From an uncultured Clostridia bacterium (lineage in GTDB: Bacteria; Bacillota; Clostridia; Christensenellales; Borkfalkiaceae): a stretch of 64,000 bases of DNA. The DNA lies in the NCBI GenBank assembly GCA_947087265.1, contig CAMUBY010000005.1:1-64000 (forward strand), written 5' to 3'. The notes under the pieces were generated by a model. It saw only the letters and a list, made by a program, of their open reading frames with translations. It searched no databases and was not told where the DNA came from. The number at the start of each line of letters is the position of its first letter. Positions within the stretch are counted from its first letter, which is position 1. Made by a program: the position numbers and the translations under genes. Of the stretch, positions 1 through 8,094 are shown piece by piece.

Positions 1-138
1 CGGAAATATTTAGCCTATGACGAACAGTTAGAGCATAACGGTAAATCGTTGCTTATCGTTAATGCGCCTATGGATGCGGAGTTTAAGCAATGTTTGAGAG
101 CGATCTGCAATATGACATTGATAAGGAGTAAACGCTAA
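1..138 (+). CDS. C-terminal 45 residues of an unrecognised element protein (partial)
   Basis: Frame 1 is open from the window edge to a TAA at 136-138 and encodes 45 residues. The start lies outside the window. The ribosome binding site of the recombinase that follows (AAGGAG, 123-128) lies inside this reading frame and only one base separates the two genes, so they are probably cotranscribed and belong to the same integrative element. I do not recognise the family. It could be a second element protein or a fragment. Confidence 0.5.
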   Translation, partial: RKYLAYDEQLEHNGKSLLIVNAPMDAEFKQCLRAICNMTLIRSKR

Positions 139-139
139 T

Positions 140-1687
140 ATGAAAACAGGTGTTATATATGCTCGATATTCAAGCGATAGTCAAACGGAACAGTCTATCG
201 AGGGGCAATTAAGAGTTTGTCAGCAATATGCTAAAAACAATGATATTCTCATTGTGGAAACTTATATCGACCGTGCTATGACGGGAACGAACGACGCTCG
301 CCCCGATTTTCAGCGCATGATAAAAGAGAGCAACAAGCGTCAATGGGATTTTGTTATTGTTTACAAGTTAGACCGTTTTTCCCGTAACAAGTATGAAACA
401 ACGATACATAAGCACACTTTGAAAGAAAACGGCGTCAAAGTATTGTCGGCTATGGAAAACATACCCGATACACCCGAAGGCATAATTTTGGAAAGTTTGC
501 TCGAAGGTATGAACCAATACTATTCCGCCGAACTTTCGCAAAAGGTATTGCGTGGTCTGAAAGAAAGTTATTTGAAAGGCAACTACACAGGCGGTGCGCA
601 GATATACGGGTATGACGTCGTAGATAAGAAAAACGTCATCAATCCCGACGAGGCGGAAATTATACGGGAAATATTTTCAAAGTTCGCCAACGGACACACA
701 GGCAAGTCTATTGCCGATAATCTTATAGCAAGAGGCATACGCTCAAAGACGGGACACTACATAGACGAAAAGAAAATCTATAAGATTATAGCCAACACAA
801 AATACGTCGGCAAGATTAAGCACGGCGATACGGTGTACACAAATATCTACCCCGCAATCGTGGACGAGGCAACGTGGCAAGCCGTTCAGGTGATACGCAA
901 TTCCAACAAGCATAAGCCCGGAAGTAAAAAGCAAAAGTTTAGGTTTTTGCTATCGGGCAAACTGATATGCGGTGATTGCCGTTCCTATATGGTCGGTGAA
1001 AGCGGTAAAAGTAAATGCGGCGACATATACAAGTATTATACTTGCCTCTCTCGACGTAGAAGAAAACAAAACTGCGATTTGAAGTCCGTACAGAAAAATT
1101 GGATTGAGGATTTAGTCATAAACACTACTTGGCAACTCATTGAGGAAAACGATTACCTTGACGAGTTCGTAAATGCGATTTATAAAAAGCACCAGACCGA
1201 GAACAAAGAGGCTGTGCTGATTAAGTCGTTAGAGAAAAGACGGGACGAGGCGTTGAAAGCGTCTAACAATCTGATCGCCGCTATCGAGCAAGGAATAATC
1301 ACCGAGCAAACGAAAATGAGATTGAAAGAGTTAGAAACTCAAATATCTCAATTCGATTTTGACATAGAACAAGCAAAGCAACGTAACTATTCATACCTTA
1401 CGCCCGAAAAGATAAAGGAGTATTTTCAAAAAGTGATTTGCGGTGATATTACTACCGAAAGCACACGGGAACATATTATCAAATACTTTATTCGGGAAAT
1501 CATCTTGTACGACGATTGCTTGGTGATAACGTACAACTTCACCGACAAGAACATTATGAAGAAAACCACGCCAGACGACATTGACGAGATAGAAAGTGAA
1601 CTAAAACGATTGACAAACGGCAAAGACAATGCTAATTTGTGTTTGTACAAACAAGCGGACACTCCGCCAAAAGCAGTCGCGTTCTAA
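140..1687 (+). CDS. Large serine recombinase (integrase of element 1)
   Basis: 515 residues, a typical size for a large serine integrase. The N-terminal resolvase domain (about 1-150) starts with YARYSS, which supplies the catalytic serine, and QSIEGQL follows. A recombinase domain (about 155-260) comes next, then a zinc ribbon with CGDC and a later Cys pair (about 275-330), a charged coiled coil (about 355-420) and a C-terminal tail. Enzymes of this family join attP and attB through a 5' phosphoserine. It is clearly related to the recombinase at 39305 (same YAR[YF]SS and EQSIEGQL motifs). The start has AAGGAG 12 bases upstream. The last 15 residues look unlike protein core and may be encoded by att-adjacent DNA. 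Confidence 0.93.
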   Translation: MKTGVIYARYSSDSQTEQSIEGQLRVCQQYAKNNDILIVETYIDRAMTGTNDARPDFQRMIKESNKRQWDFVIVYKLDRFSRNKYETTIHKHTLKENGVKVLSAMENIPDTPEGIILESLLEGMNQYYSAELSQKVLRGLKESYLKGNYTGGAQIYGYDVVDKKNVINPDEAEIIREIFSKFANGHTGKSIADNLIARGIRSKTGHYIDEKKIYKIIANTKYVGKIKHGDTVYTNIYPAIVDEATWQAVQVIRNSNKHKPGSKKQKFRFLLSGKLICGDCRSYMVGESGKSKCGDIYKYYTCLSRRRRKQNCDLKSVQKNWIEDLVINTTWQLIEENDYLDEFVNAIYKKHQTENKEAVLIKSLEKRRDEALKASNNLIAAIEQGIITEQTKMRLKELETQISQFDFDIEQAKQRNYSYLTPEKIKEYFQKVICGDITTESTREHIIKYFIREIILYDDCLVITYNFTDKNIMKKTTPDDIDEIESELKRLTNGKDNANLCLYKQADTPPKAVAF

Positions 1688-1821
1688 CGCCGACAATATG
1701 CAGTACATTTTCATAAACGGTTTAGTCGGTTTTGTCGCCAAATGGCACCCCAAGCCGATAACTTATGAAAACAACTACAATATTCGGGCAAACGGAAAGT
1801 TCGTTAAAACGCGCTAAAAGG

Positions 1822-1860
1822 AAAAAAGCACAAGGTATTGAACCTTGTGCTTTTTTCTTT
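1822..1860 (+). terminator. Rho-independent terminator after element 1 recombinase
   Basis: A 12-bp perfect stem (AAAGCACAAGGT pairing with ACCTTGTGCTTT), a 5-base loop and a T-rich tail. It lies about 140 bases after the recombinase stop. The stretch between them has an open frame (1629-1817) but no convincing ribosome binding site. Confidence 0.85.
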
Positions 1861-1970
1861 TCCCACCCAAGAGAAACCCACCCTATGGGCATAAATTACA
1901 ATACAATGTTTTCGGCATAGTTTTACATTATTCTTTGTTTTTTACGCCAAAAGTGTTACAGTGTTACGGG

Positions 1971-2087
1971 GTGGCGTAGGTAATACTATACGCCACTGTG
2001 CGGGCGGCGACAGCCGCCCGCACCCATTGCCGTTTATGTTCCGTGTTCCGCAGTGCCAATAAGGTAATAGTAACTTATCGGCACTGC
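1971..2087. repeat. Array of three hairpins with conserved GGTAATA-type loops (element 1)
   Basis: Three consecutive hairpins. At 1971-1996 the stem is GTGGCGTA and the loop GGTAATACTA. At 1998-2023 there is a perfect 10-bp GC stem with loop CGACAG. At 2050-2087 a 14-bp stem (one mismatch) carries loop GTAATAGTAA. Closely related hairpins occur at 36116-36226 in element 2. This array and flank fill the 1861-2091 gap. The third hairpin is followed on the plus strand by a T-rich run and could also terminate transcription. Confidence 0.75.
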
Positions 2088-2091
2088 GTTT

Positions 2092-2313
2092 TTATTTTGA
2101 CTTTTTAAGGCTTGCGTAATATTCGCTTATTTGCTTTTCGTAGCGTTTGTTCATTATTTCCGATATTCGTTGCATAACGCTTTCTTGCGTTTCCGTCATA
2201 CCGTTTTCGTTTAATTCAGATACCTTTACATATAAGGGTACGTTTATCATTAGTGAGCCGTCTTGCTTGCGTAATGCTATGTACGCAACTTTTTGGTAGT
2301 TTTCTTTTTCCAT
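2092..2313 (-). CDS. Small hypothetical protein of element 1
   Basis: 73 residues, rich in Lys and Glu, with a predicted beta-rich first half (YIALRKQDGSLMINVPLYV) and a helical second half. An AGGAGC ribosome binding site sits 9-14 bases before the ATG. No signal peptide or membrane segment. It is the last gene before the inferred chromosomal junction near 2340, so it is probably an element gene. Family not recognised. Confidence 0.6.
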   Translation of the reverse strand: MEKENYQKVAYIALRKQDGSLMINVPLYVKVSELNENGMTETQESVMQRISEIMNKRYEKQISEYYASLKKSK

Positions 2314-2332
2314 AAACTGCGCTCCTAATATT

Positions 2333-2980
2333 TTATTTTGTTACACGATTCTTTAAGGCATAACCTCTGCCGTCAAACGTACAGTTGAATGCGCTCTTAG
2401 AATCGCCCCATACGCCCAAAGGCTTTATAGTGGCTCCGCCGAAATCGATATCGTTGCCAAGACAATATTTTTTGGTCGTCCTGGTATAATCTTTTGTTTT
2501 GGCAAGATTTTCAAACTGCCCGACCGTACTGATTCGGATATAACTCCTGTAAATATCCGTTACGTTAACGGTAAACTTTTTTGTGTGCGTACTTGTCGAT
2601 GCCGTAATCGTAGCCGTTCCGGGAGCAACCGGATAAAGTTTTCCGGTTTTATCGACAGCGGCAACGCTCGCGTAATCGGAACTCCAACTGACGGGTCCGT
2701 CACCGCCGTTTAACGTGTACGGCAATACGAGCGGTTCGTCGCTCGTATCGATATTGATTTTAGAAACAATCGAAACAGTGCCGCCTTCCTTTTTATCGTC
2801 ATCCTCCTTGTTATCATTGTCATCGCCACTGATGCTTCCGCTATCATCACCCTCGTCGGTATCGCCGCTTTGGTCATTGCCGCCGCAAGCAACGGAAAAA
2901 ATCATGATAAACGCCAGCAGAATAACCGACAATACGGCAAGCAGATGTTTCCATTTGATGTTTTTGAATAATTTTACCAT
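2333..2980 (-). pseudogene. Lipoprotein with Big_2-like domain, cut short by element 1 insertion
   Basis: 215 residues. A lipoprotein signal peptide ends in SVACGG (Cys about 32). An acidic Gly/Asp/Ser linker follows, then a bacterial Ig-like group 2 domain (about 75-140; VAAVDKTGKLYPVAPGTATI), then the start of a GLUG-type repeat (STVGQFENLA, YCLGNDIDFGG, FDGRGYALKN). In GLUG proteins this pattern is normally followed by many more repeats. Here the frame ends five residues later, exactly where element DNA begins. Read as the 5' part of a surface lipoprotein gene interrupted by the recombinase element. The 3' part would lie left of the window. Its ATG overlaps the stop of the upstream gene by 7 bases. 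Confidence 0.75.
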
Positions 2981-4545
2981 GTATATACCGTTTCCTTTGA
3001 AACTGCAGTTCTGGCGGAAGGAATGAATTCTCCTTCTCTGTCTTCAAAGTTAAGCGAAAAACCGTATCTTCCGCCGCTGACAAGTTCGGGATGGTCTGCC
3101 GCTACGTTTCTGAACACCGCCTGCACCGCATCGCTATGAATGATGTGACCGTTCTGCTCAATGGAACTGCTTCTGAGGTCGATTTCGCCGCGCGCGATAA
3201 ACACGCCGTCTTTATAAATGTTCAACCACATAATTGCATACTCGCTGATTTCACCGACGGTAGAAACGCCGAAAAATTCCTTTACGGCATTAAACATCAC
3301 GGAATCGTTTTGCAATACAAGATAAGGAGGATAGTTCCCCGAATACACAATCGTCGGGTCTTTCATGGGTATCTGTTTGTATCCTTTCTTATCAAACGCC
3401 TTCTGCGCCGTATTCCAACGGTTGAACGCTTCCTCTACTTCGGGCAGTTCCTGCGAATCGCTTGTAAGCGCAGTATACGCAGTGCTAACCGCATAGAGCG
3501 CGTCATACCAAGTGATGTCGACGTTTTCAACGTCCGTTCTTACCTGGTTTGCAAGTTCGATAAACCGCTCGACTCTTGCTTTCTCGGCAATTGCAAAAAG
3601 TTCGTTGAATTTCTCTCTTGCCTTTTGTACAATTACCAACGCCTCGGCCACGCCCTCTGCGTTTTTCGCCTCATCCGACATTTGTCTGTAAGCCGCTTCG
3701 GCGTTAAGAATTGTTCTTTCACTCTCTAACGTAACCGACGTTACGGGATTGAGAGCGTTCGCAAGTTTTTTGAATTCGTTTACGTCGTTCTCGTCGCGGA
3801 GTACGATATATTCCGCATAATATCCGTCAAGCGTTTGCTTTGCCTCGGCTACACCCTCGTAATTCTTAATTTCATCGGTGAAATCTTCGTAATCGTAAAG
3901 CAGGTCTTCAATTGTTTTTCCCGCGGCTAACGTTACTTCCTCGATTTTACCGACCGCTTCGATAAATTCTTTTACAATTGCGCGCACTTCTTCCTCATGC
4001 GCCGCTTTTTCCAAAACCGTTACTTTTGCGTCGGCCTGAGCAAGTACGGCATACGCGGCGACAACTTCCGCCTTCGCCTTAAACGTATCGTTGAGTTGGT
4101 CATAAATCTCTTTGATGCCGTCAACGATTGCCCTGTCGTCGATTGTCAGCCTGTTCATATTAGGCAGTTTATCCACTTCCTCTACAAACTGCGCCGCCAA
4201 CTTCGCTTGCTGACGTTCCGCCTCTTCCTTATCGGCAGCGGCTTTTAAGACGTCGTATGTCGCCTTATAGCCGTCCAACACGGTCTTATATTCAATCACC
4301 TGCTGATTTTTCTTTTCCGAATCGTTCAGCAGCCCGTAAATCGTAAGCGCCACTTCAATTTTCGGTCCCGAAGAAAGCGTGATGTTTTCGTCTATCTGCG
4401 TTACGGTATTTACAAACGTCTGCGTATTTTGTGTAGCGGCGCCCTCTTTACCGCTATCGGGCGAACCCCCGCCGCAAGCGGCTGCTACAACTGTAAATAC
4501 GAACATCATAACCGCAATCACAGCGCACATTATTTTCTTTCTCAT
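2974..4545 (-). CDS. Helical-repeat surface lipoprotein
   Basis: 523 residues. Lipoprotein signal peptide ending AAACGGG (Cys about 24), then four or so tandem helical units of about 75-85 residues (recurring patterns such as F[IV]EAV.KI..VTL and EGVAEA...L), then a beta-rich C-terminal domain (about 390-523). It resembles extracellular spacer proteins built from three-helix units. A precise family was not recognised. AGAGGGA precedes the ATG. It is the first gene of a two-gene unit with the truncated lipoprotein. The promoter has a 9-G spacer tract. Confidence 0.75.
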   Translation of the reverse strand: MRKKIMCAVIAVMMFVFTVVAAACGGGSPDSGKEGAATQNTQTFVNTVTQIDENITLSSGPKIEVALTIYGLLNDSEKKNQQVIEYKTVLDGYKATYDVLKAAADKEEAERQQAKLAAQFVEEVDKLPNMNRLTIDDRAIVDGIKEIYDQLNDTFKAKAEVVAAYAVLAQADAKVTVLEKAAHEEEVRAIVKEFIEAVGKIEEVTLAAGKTIEDLLYDYEDFTDEIKNYEGVAEAKQTLDGYYAEYIVLRDENDVNEFKKLANALNPVTSVTLESERTILNAEAAYRQMSDEAKNAEGVAEALVIVQKAREKFNELFAIAEKARVERFIELANQVRTDVENVDITWYDALYAVSTAYTALTSDSQELPEVEEAFNRWNTAQKAFDKKGYKQIPMKDPTIVYSGNYPPYLVLQNDSVMFNAVKEFFGVSTVGEISEYAIMWLNIYKDGVFIARGEIDLRSSSIEQNGHIIHSDAVQAVFRNVAADHPELVSGGRYGFSLNFEDREGEFIPSARTAVSKETVYTW

Positions 4546-4618
4546 TTTTCCCTCTCTAACCCCTATATATTGTGGTGTATTTATGATAAGACCAATATAT
4601 TTTTATTTATTCTATAAG

Positions 4619-4648
4619 ATTATACCCCCCCCCATGACGAAATGTCAA
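4619..4648 (-). promoter_or_regulatory. Consensus promoter with a G9 homopolymer spacer
   Basis: On the minus strand TTGACA (complement 4643-4648) is separated by 18 bases from TATAAT (complement 4619-4624). Nine of the 18 spacer bases are an uninterrupted G run next to the -10. Spacer length would change with slippage, and loss of one G would give the optimal 17. It sits about 75 bases before the lipoprotein start at 4545. The rest of the 4546-4825 gap is AT-rich with no gene. Confidence 0.85.
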
Positions 4649-4772
4649 TACCATTTTGAAAAATATTATAAAATTTTGTTAATTTTTATTATGTATTCTA
4701 TATTTATTATAAAATATTTAATAAAAATATGTTAATTTTGATAATTATAAATGATAAATTTTATCTTGAACG

Positions 4773-4801
4773 TTGACTAATATAAAAAATCGTGATAATA
4801 T
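4773..4801 (+). promoter_or_regulatory. Promoter of the CotH lipoprotein gene
   Basis: TTGACT (4773-4778), 17-base spacer, TAATAT (4796-4801), followed by an AAAGGAGG ribosome binding site and ATG at 4826. Confidence 0.75.
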
Positions 4802-4825
4802 AAAACAGAAAGGAGGCAATACCAG

Positions 4826-6745
4826 ATGAAAAAATTCAAACAAATTGCAGCCACAGTGCTTGCTATTTGCATGACGCTCAGCATCTTTGCGCTGACGGCG
4901 TGCGGCGGAGAAAAAGACAGTGTGACGATTACTTACGACACGGAAGTTGCGGGCTTGACGGTTCCGTCGGTGACTTCCAAACCGGGCAGCAAAATTTACC
5001 CCCCTGCCGACCCTACGCGAGACGGATACCGTTTTGAGGGTTGGAGTTTAGACGGCGAAGAGTTTATCTTCGACGTGATGCCCTCGAAGGACATTACCTT
5101 AAAAGCAATCTGGAATAAACTGTACGCCGTCTCGTTCGTGACGGGAGCAGAAGCGCTTGACACCGAATACTATACGGCCGGCGAGGAACTTGATTTGCCG
5201 ACGCCGCAACGCGCACATTATAAGTTTACGGGCTGGCTTTTAGACGGTCAACCGTTTGAATCGGAAACGATGCCTGCAAGCGATATCGAACTCACTGCAA
5301 CGTGGGAACAAGCCGTTACCATTACGTTCAAAACGGGCGTAAAAGGCGTTACGGTACAGCCCATCGTTGAAACTGCGGGAACTAAAATATCTGCGCCGCT
5401 TGTCAACAGACCTGGGTATCACGTCAGATACTGGACGTTGAACGGAACCCGCTACGATTTTAAGACGATGCCCGCCGAAGATATCGAGCTGGAAGCGGTA
5501 TGGTCGGAAGAGTTGACCAATCTCCCCGCATTGTTTATTGACCTTACGGATGCAAACGGAAACGAAATTCCGCTCGGAAGCGTTCAAAAAACCTATGTAG
5601 ACAGCACCATCTCCCTTACCAATACCCAAGACGAATATTTACTCACAGCTTTGAAGTCTGAATTCAAAGGCAGAGGGAACGGCTCCTGGAACGAACCGAA
5701 AAAAGGTTACAAGATTAAATTCGATAAAAAACAATCTTTGTTCGGCAGAGCAGCTAACAAGCACTGGGTCATTATTGCCTGCGCCAACTTCGACGACCCG
5801 ACAATGAGCAGAAACTACCTCGCTTACAATATGGCGGGCGAAGTGTTCGACGCAATCGAATACTCCACCAATGCCGTATGGGTTGATATATACGTCAACG
5901 GAGAATACCGCGGCGTTTATATCCTTTGCGAACACGTGAGAGTTGGAACGGGCAGAGTCGATATCGAGTCGGGATACGGCGTACAGGATACCGGTTATCT
6001 CGTGGAATACGACGCTTACGGACCGAACGACGGCGAAGAAGGCGTGTTCTATTTCCATGCGCAAGGCGTGGAACTCAAATACCCCTTCTCAATGAAGTCG
6101 CCCGACCCCGAGGATTATCTCGAAGAAGGTATCAGCAAAGCGGAATATCAGAGACAGGTCAAATACATTCAGGACTATGTATCAAATGTTTATAAAGCTG
6201 CCCTTTCCAAAGATTATGCGACCTTCTCGGAATTGGCTGACGTCGATTCGTTCGTAGATATGTATATCCTGCACGAACTGTTCAAAAATATCGATACGGG
6301 ATACAGCTCGTTCTTCCTCTATAAGAAACCGGGCGGAAAACTGTACGCAGGTCCCCCTTGGGATTTCGACGGCACCACGAACGGCGATGACGGCAACGGC
6401 CGCGGTGACAGAACGCCGCAGGGGCTCTATGTTGCTGATGCGAACCGTACGGGTTCCGAGCACACGAAGAGCGAACTGTACATTGCGCTGTATCAGACTG
6501 CGGGATTCAAAAACGCGGTAGAAACGCGCTGGAAGACACTCTCCCCGAAAATTACTGCTTACCTCGATAAGACGCTAAACGATTCCGTTTATGAAATGAA
6601 CCGCTATGCCATGGGTAAAAACTACGTAATGTGGAAAAACAAAACGCAGGCAAAAGCGGAACAGGATTGGATAAAAGACACCAAAATCTTGAAACAGTGG
6701 CTCAACGACAGAACCGATTGGCTTGACGGCGAATGGAGAAAATAG
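4826..6745 (+). CDS. CotH-kinase-domain lipoprotein with InlB B-repeats
   Basis: 639 residues. Signal peptide with lipobox LTACGG (Cys about 27), so the protein is anchored outside the membrane. Three InlB/Listeria-Bacteroides repeats (about 33-90, 95-155, 160-220) carry the marks F.GW.LDG and MP..DI.L.A.W. A CotH-type domain follows (about 228-600), with KGRGNGSW, GYKIKFDKK, ANFDDPTMSRNYLAYNM and a late PWDFDGTTNGD acidic motif of the kinase-like fold. CotH proteins are known as atypical secreted protein kinases. Substrate here is unknown. It is monocistronic, between its own promoter and a strong terminator. Confidence 0.88.
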   Translation: MKKFKQIAATVLAICMTLSIFALTACGGEKDSVTITYDTEVAGLTVPSVTSKPGSKIYPPADPTRDGYRFEGWSLDGEEFIFDVMPSKDITLKAIWNKLYAVSFVTGAEALDTEYYTAGEELDLPTPQRAHYKFTGWLLDGQPFESETMPASDIELTATWEQAVTITFKTGVKGVTVQPIVETAGTKISAPLVNRPGYHVRYWTLNGTRYDFKTMPAEDIELEAVWSEELTNLPALFIDLTDANGNEIPLGSVQKTYVDSTISLTNTQDEYLLTALKSEFKGRGNGSWNEPKKGYKIKFDKKQSLFGRAANKHWVIIACANFDDPTMSRNYLAYNMAGEVFDAIEYSTNAVWVDIYVNGEYRGVYILCEHVRVGTGRVDIESGYGVQDTGYLVEYDAYGPNDGEEGVFYFHAQGVELKYPFSMKSPDPEDYLEEGISKAEYQRQVKYIQDYVSNVYKAALSKDYATFSELADVDSFVDMYILHELFKNIDTGYSSFFLYKKPGGKLYAGPPWDFDGTTNGDDGNGRGDRTPQGLYVADANRTGSEHTKSELYIALYQTAGFKNAVETRWKTLSPKITAYLDKTLNDSVYEMNRYAMGKNYVMWKNKTQAKAEQDWIKDTKILKQWLNDRTDWLDGEWRK

Positions 6746-6758
6746 TTTCCTAAAACAA

Positions 6759-6799
6759 AAAAGCCTCGCGGCGAAAATTTCCGCCGCGAGGCTTTTTTA
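6759..6799. terminator. Bidirectional terminator between convergent genes
   Basis: AAAAAAGCCTCGCGGCG pairs with CGCCGCGAGGCTTTTTT around an AAAATTTC-type loop, with an A run on one side and a T run on the other. It serves the CotH gene (plus) and the phosphatase gene (minus). Confidence 0.92.
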
Positions 6800-6819
6800 C
6801 ATTGTGTTATTTATCGCTT

Positions 6820-7971
6820 TTATTCTTCCGTCATAATACGGCGAACCGCATCGACATGGCTTTGCTGAACACCGATTTTCAACAAACAATTCTCAATTTT
6901 TTGGCTCAACGTACTGCCGCTGTGAGATTTAATCGTATCTACATAAGACTTAATATTCCCTATAGAACGGTTTCCGCCGATATTTGCATAGTTAGAAAAG
7001 AGATAATCGCGGTACAAATCGTCTTCGCTCACGCCCAACAAGCCGTTGACGAGAAACGCAAACAGCCCCGTGCGGTCCGTTCCGATGTTGCAATGAAAAA
7101 TAATCGGATAATTGCTTTCATCGGCAATAAACTCGAAAAAAGAAAGAATAGCAGGACGATATATCGGGTCTTTTAAGTAATTCTCCCCGCCTTTCCACCA
7201 CTCCATGGGAATATTTTTATATTTTACGCCCTTGCCGAGCGGACTCGACGTAATGCCGCCGTTTTCGGTATCGTGTGCGTCGGGCATACGCAAATCGATT
7301 TCCGAACGCACGCCGAGCACTTCCTTGAATTGATATATTCCTGTTTGCGTAATTTCGATTTCCACTTCGGGCTGTTCGCTCTTATTGAGTCTTCCGCAGC
7401 GAATTAACATTCCCTGCTTGACTTTAACGCCGTTTTCCGTACTCCAACCGCCGAGGTCTCTGACGTTGGTTACGCCGTCTATGTACATATTTCTGGGCGC
7501 CAAAGCCGCAGTTTCTAATACACATAACGGTGAAACGCTCTTCTTTCCGCCTTCCGTGACTGCTGTGACGCGGTAGTAATAGGGAGTTCCCAATAATAAA
7601 TTATAGACGTCATATTCAGGCTGCGTAGTTTCGTATGTGATTGCACGGTCAAATTTTGTATCGGTAGAAAATTCCAACAGATATTTGGAAATAGCAACTT
7701 CACTACCGCCGTCCGTTGCAGACCATTCGAGATGTATCGGTACAGGACGGCTCAACTCTGTTTCGCCTTTTACGCTAGAAGGCAGGATTAAATTTTTATC
7801 GTTTAGAAACTTTGCTTGAAGTTCCGTATGGGCGCCGATAAGCTCCGCGCCTAAATCGTCGATTTTCCACTGTAAATTTACGCCGCTGGAACAAGCGCAA
7901 AACGTAAACATAGCGCCGAGCGAAAAACATAATAACGCGACCAATTTCTTTTTATGTATTATATCCGACAA
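6820..7971 (-). CDS. Secreted lipoprotein tyrosine phosphatase with fibronectin type III domain
   Basis: About 383 residues from a TTG at 7971. That start gives a clean lipoprotein signal (FTFCACSS), whereas the longer open frame would begin inside the -10 box. A fibronectin type III-like domain (about 75-165) precedes a Y_phosphatase3-type domain, with VRDLGGW, IDLR and the P-loop HCNIGTDRTG (Cys nucleophile, Arg). This fold acts on phosphotyrosine or other phosphoesters, and here it faces outward. It could act on host-derived or envelope molecules; that is inference. The start codon choice is uncertain. Confidence 0.8.
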   Translation of the reverse strand: MSDIIHKKKLVALLCFSLGAMFTFCACSSGVNLQWKIDDLGAELIGAHTELQAKFLNDKNLILPSSVKGETELSRPVPIHLEWSATDGGSEVAISKYLLEFSTDTKFDRAITYETTQPEYDVYNLLLGTPYYYRVTAVTEGGKKSVSPLCVLETAALAPRNMYIDGVTNVRDLGGWSTENGVKVKQGMLIRCGRLNKSEQPEVEIEITQTGIYQFKEVLGVRSEIDLRMPDAHDTENGGITSSPLGKGVKYKNIPMEWWKGGENYLKDPIYRPAILSFFEFIADESNYPIIFHCNIGTDRTGLFAFLVNGLLGVSEDDLYRDYLFSNYANIGGNRSIGNIKSYVDTIKSHSGSTLSQKIENCLLKIGVQQSHVDAVRRIMTEE

Positions 7972-8003
7972 AGCATTACCACCCCACCCTATAAGTTTCC
8001 TCA

Positions 8004-8033
8004 ATCATACTACAAAAACTGACAGTTTGTCAA
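8004..8033 (-). promoter_or_regulatory. Promoter of the phosphatase lipoprotein
   Basis: Minus strand TTGACA (complement 8028-8033), 18-base spacer, TATGAT (complement 8004-8009). It argues that translation starts downstream of 8004. Confidence 0.7.
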
Positions 8034-8056
8034 TAGTTAAAATTTTTTCAAAAATA

Positions 8057-8090
8057 AATACCGATAAAAGCGATTGCTTTTATCGGTATT
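8057..8090 (-). terminator. Terminator of the cohesin/dockerin operon
   Basis: A 15-bp perfect stem (AATACCGATAAAAGC arm) with a 4-base loop, five bases past the stop of the gene at 8095, followed by a T-rich stretch on the minus strand. Confidence 0.85.
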
Positions 8091-8094
8091 TTAT

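Noticed and set aside
1629..1817. A 62-residue open frame after recombinase 1
   Set aside because: It overlaps the recombinase end, lacks a ribosome site and has no recognisable pattern. Possible but not supportable.
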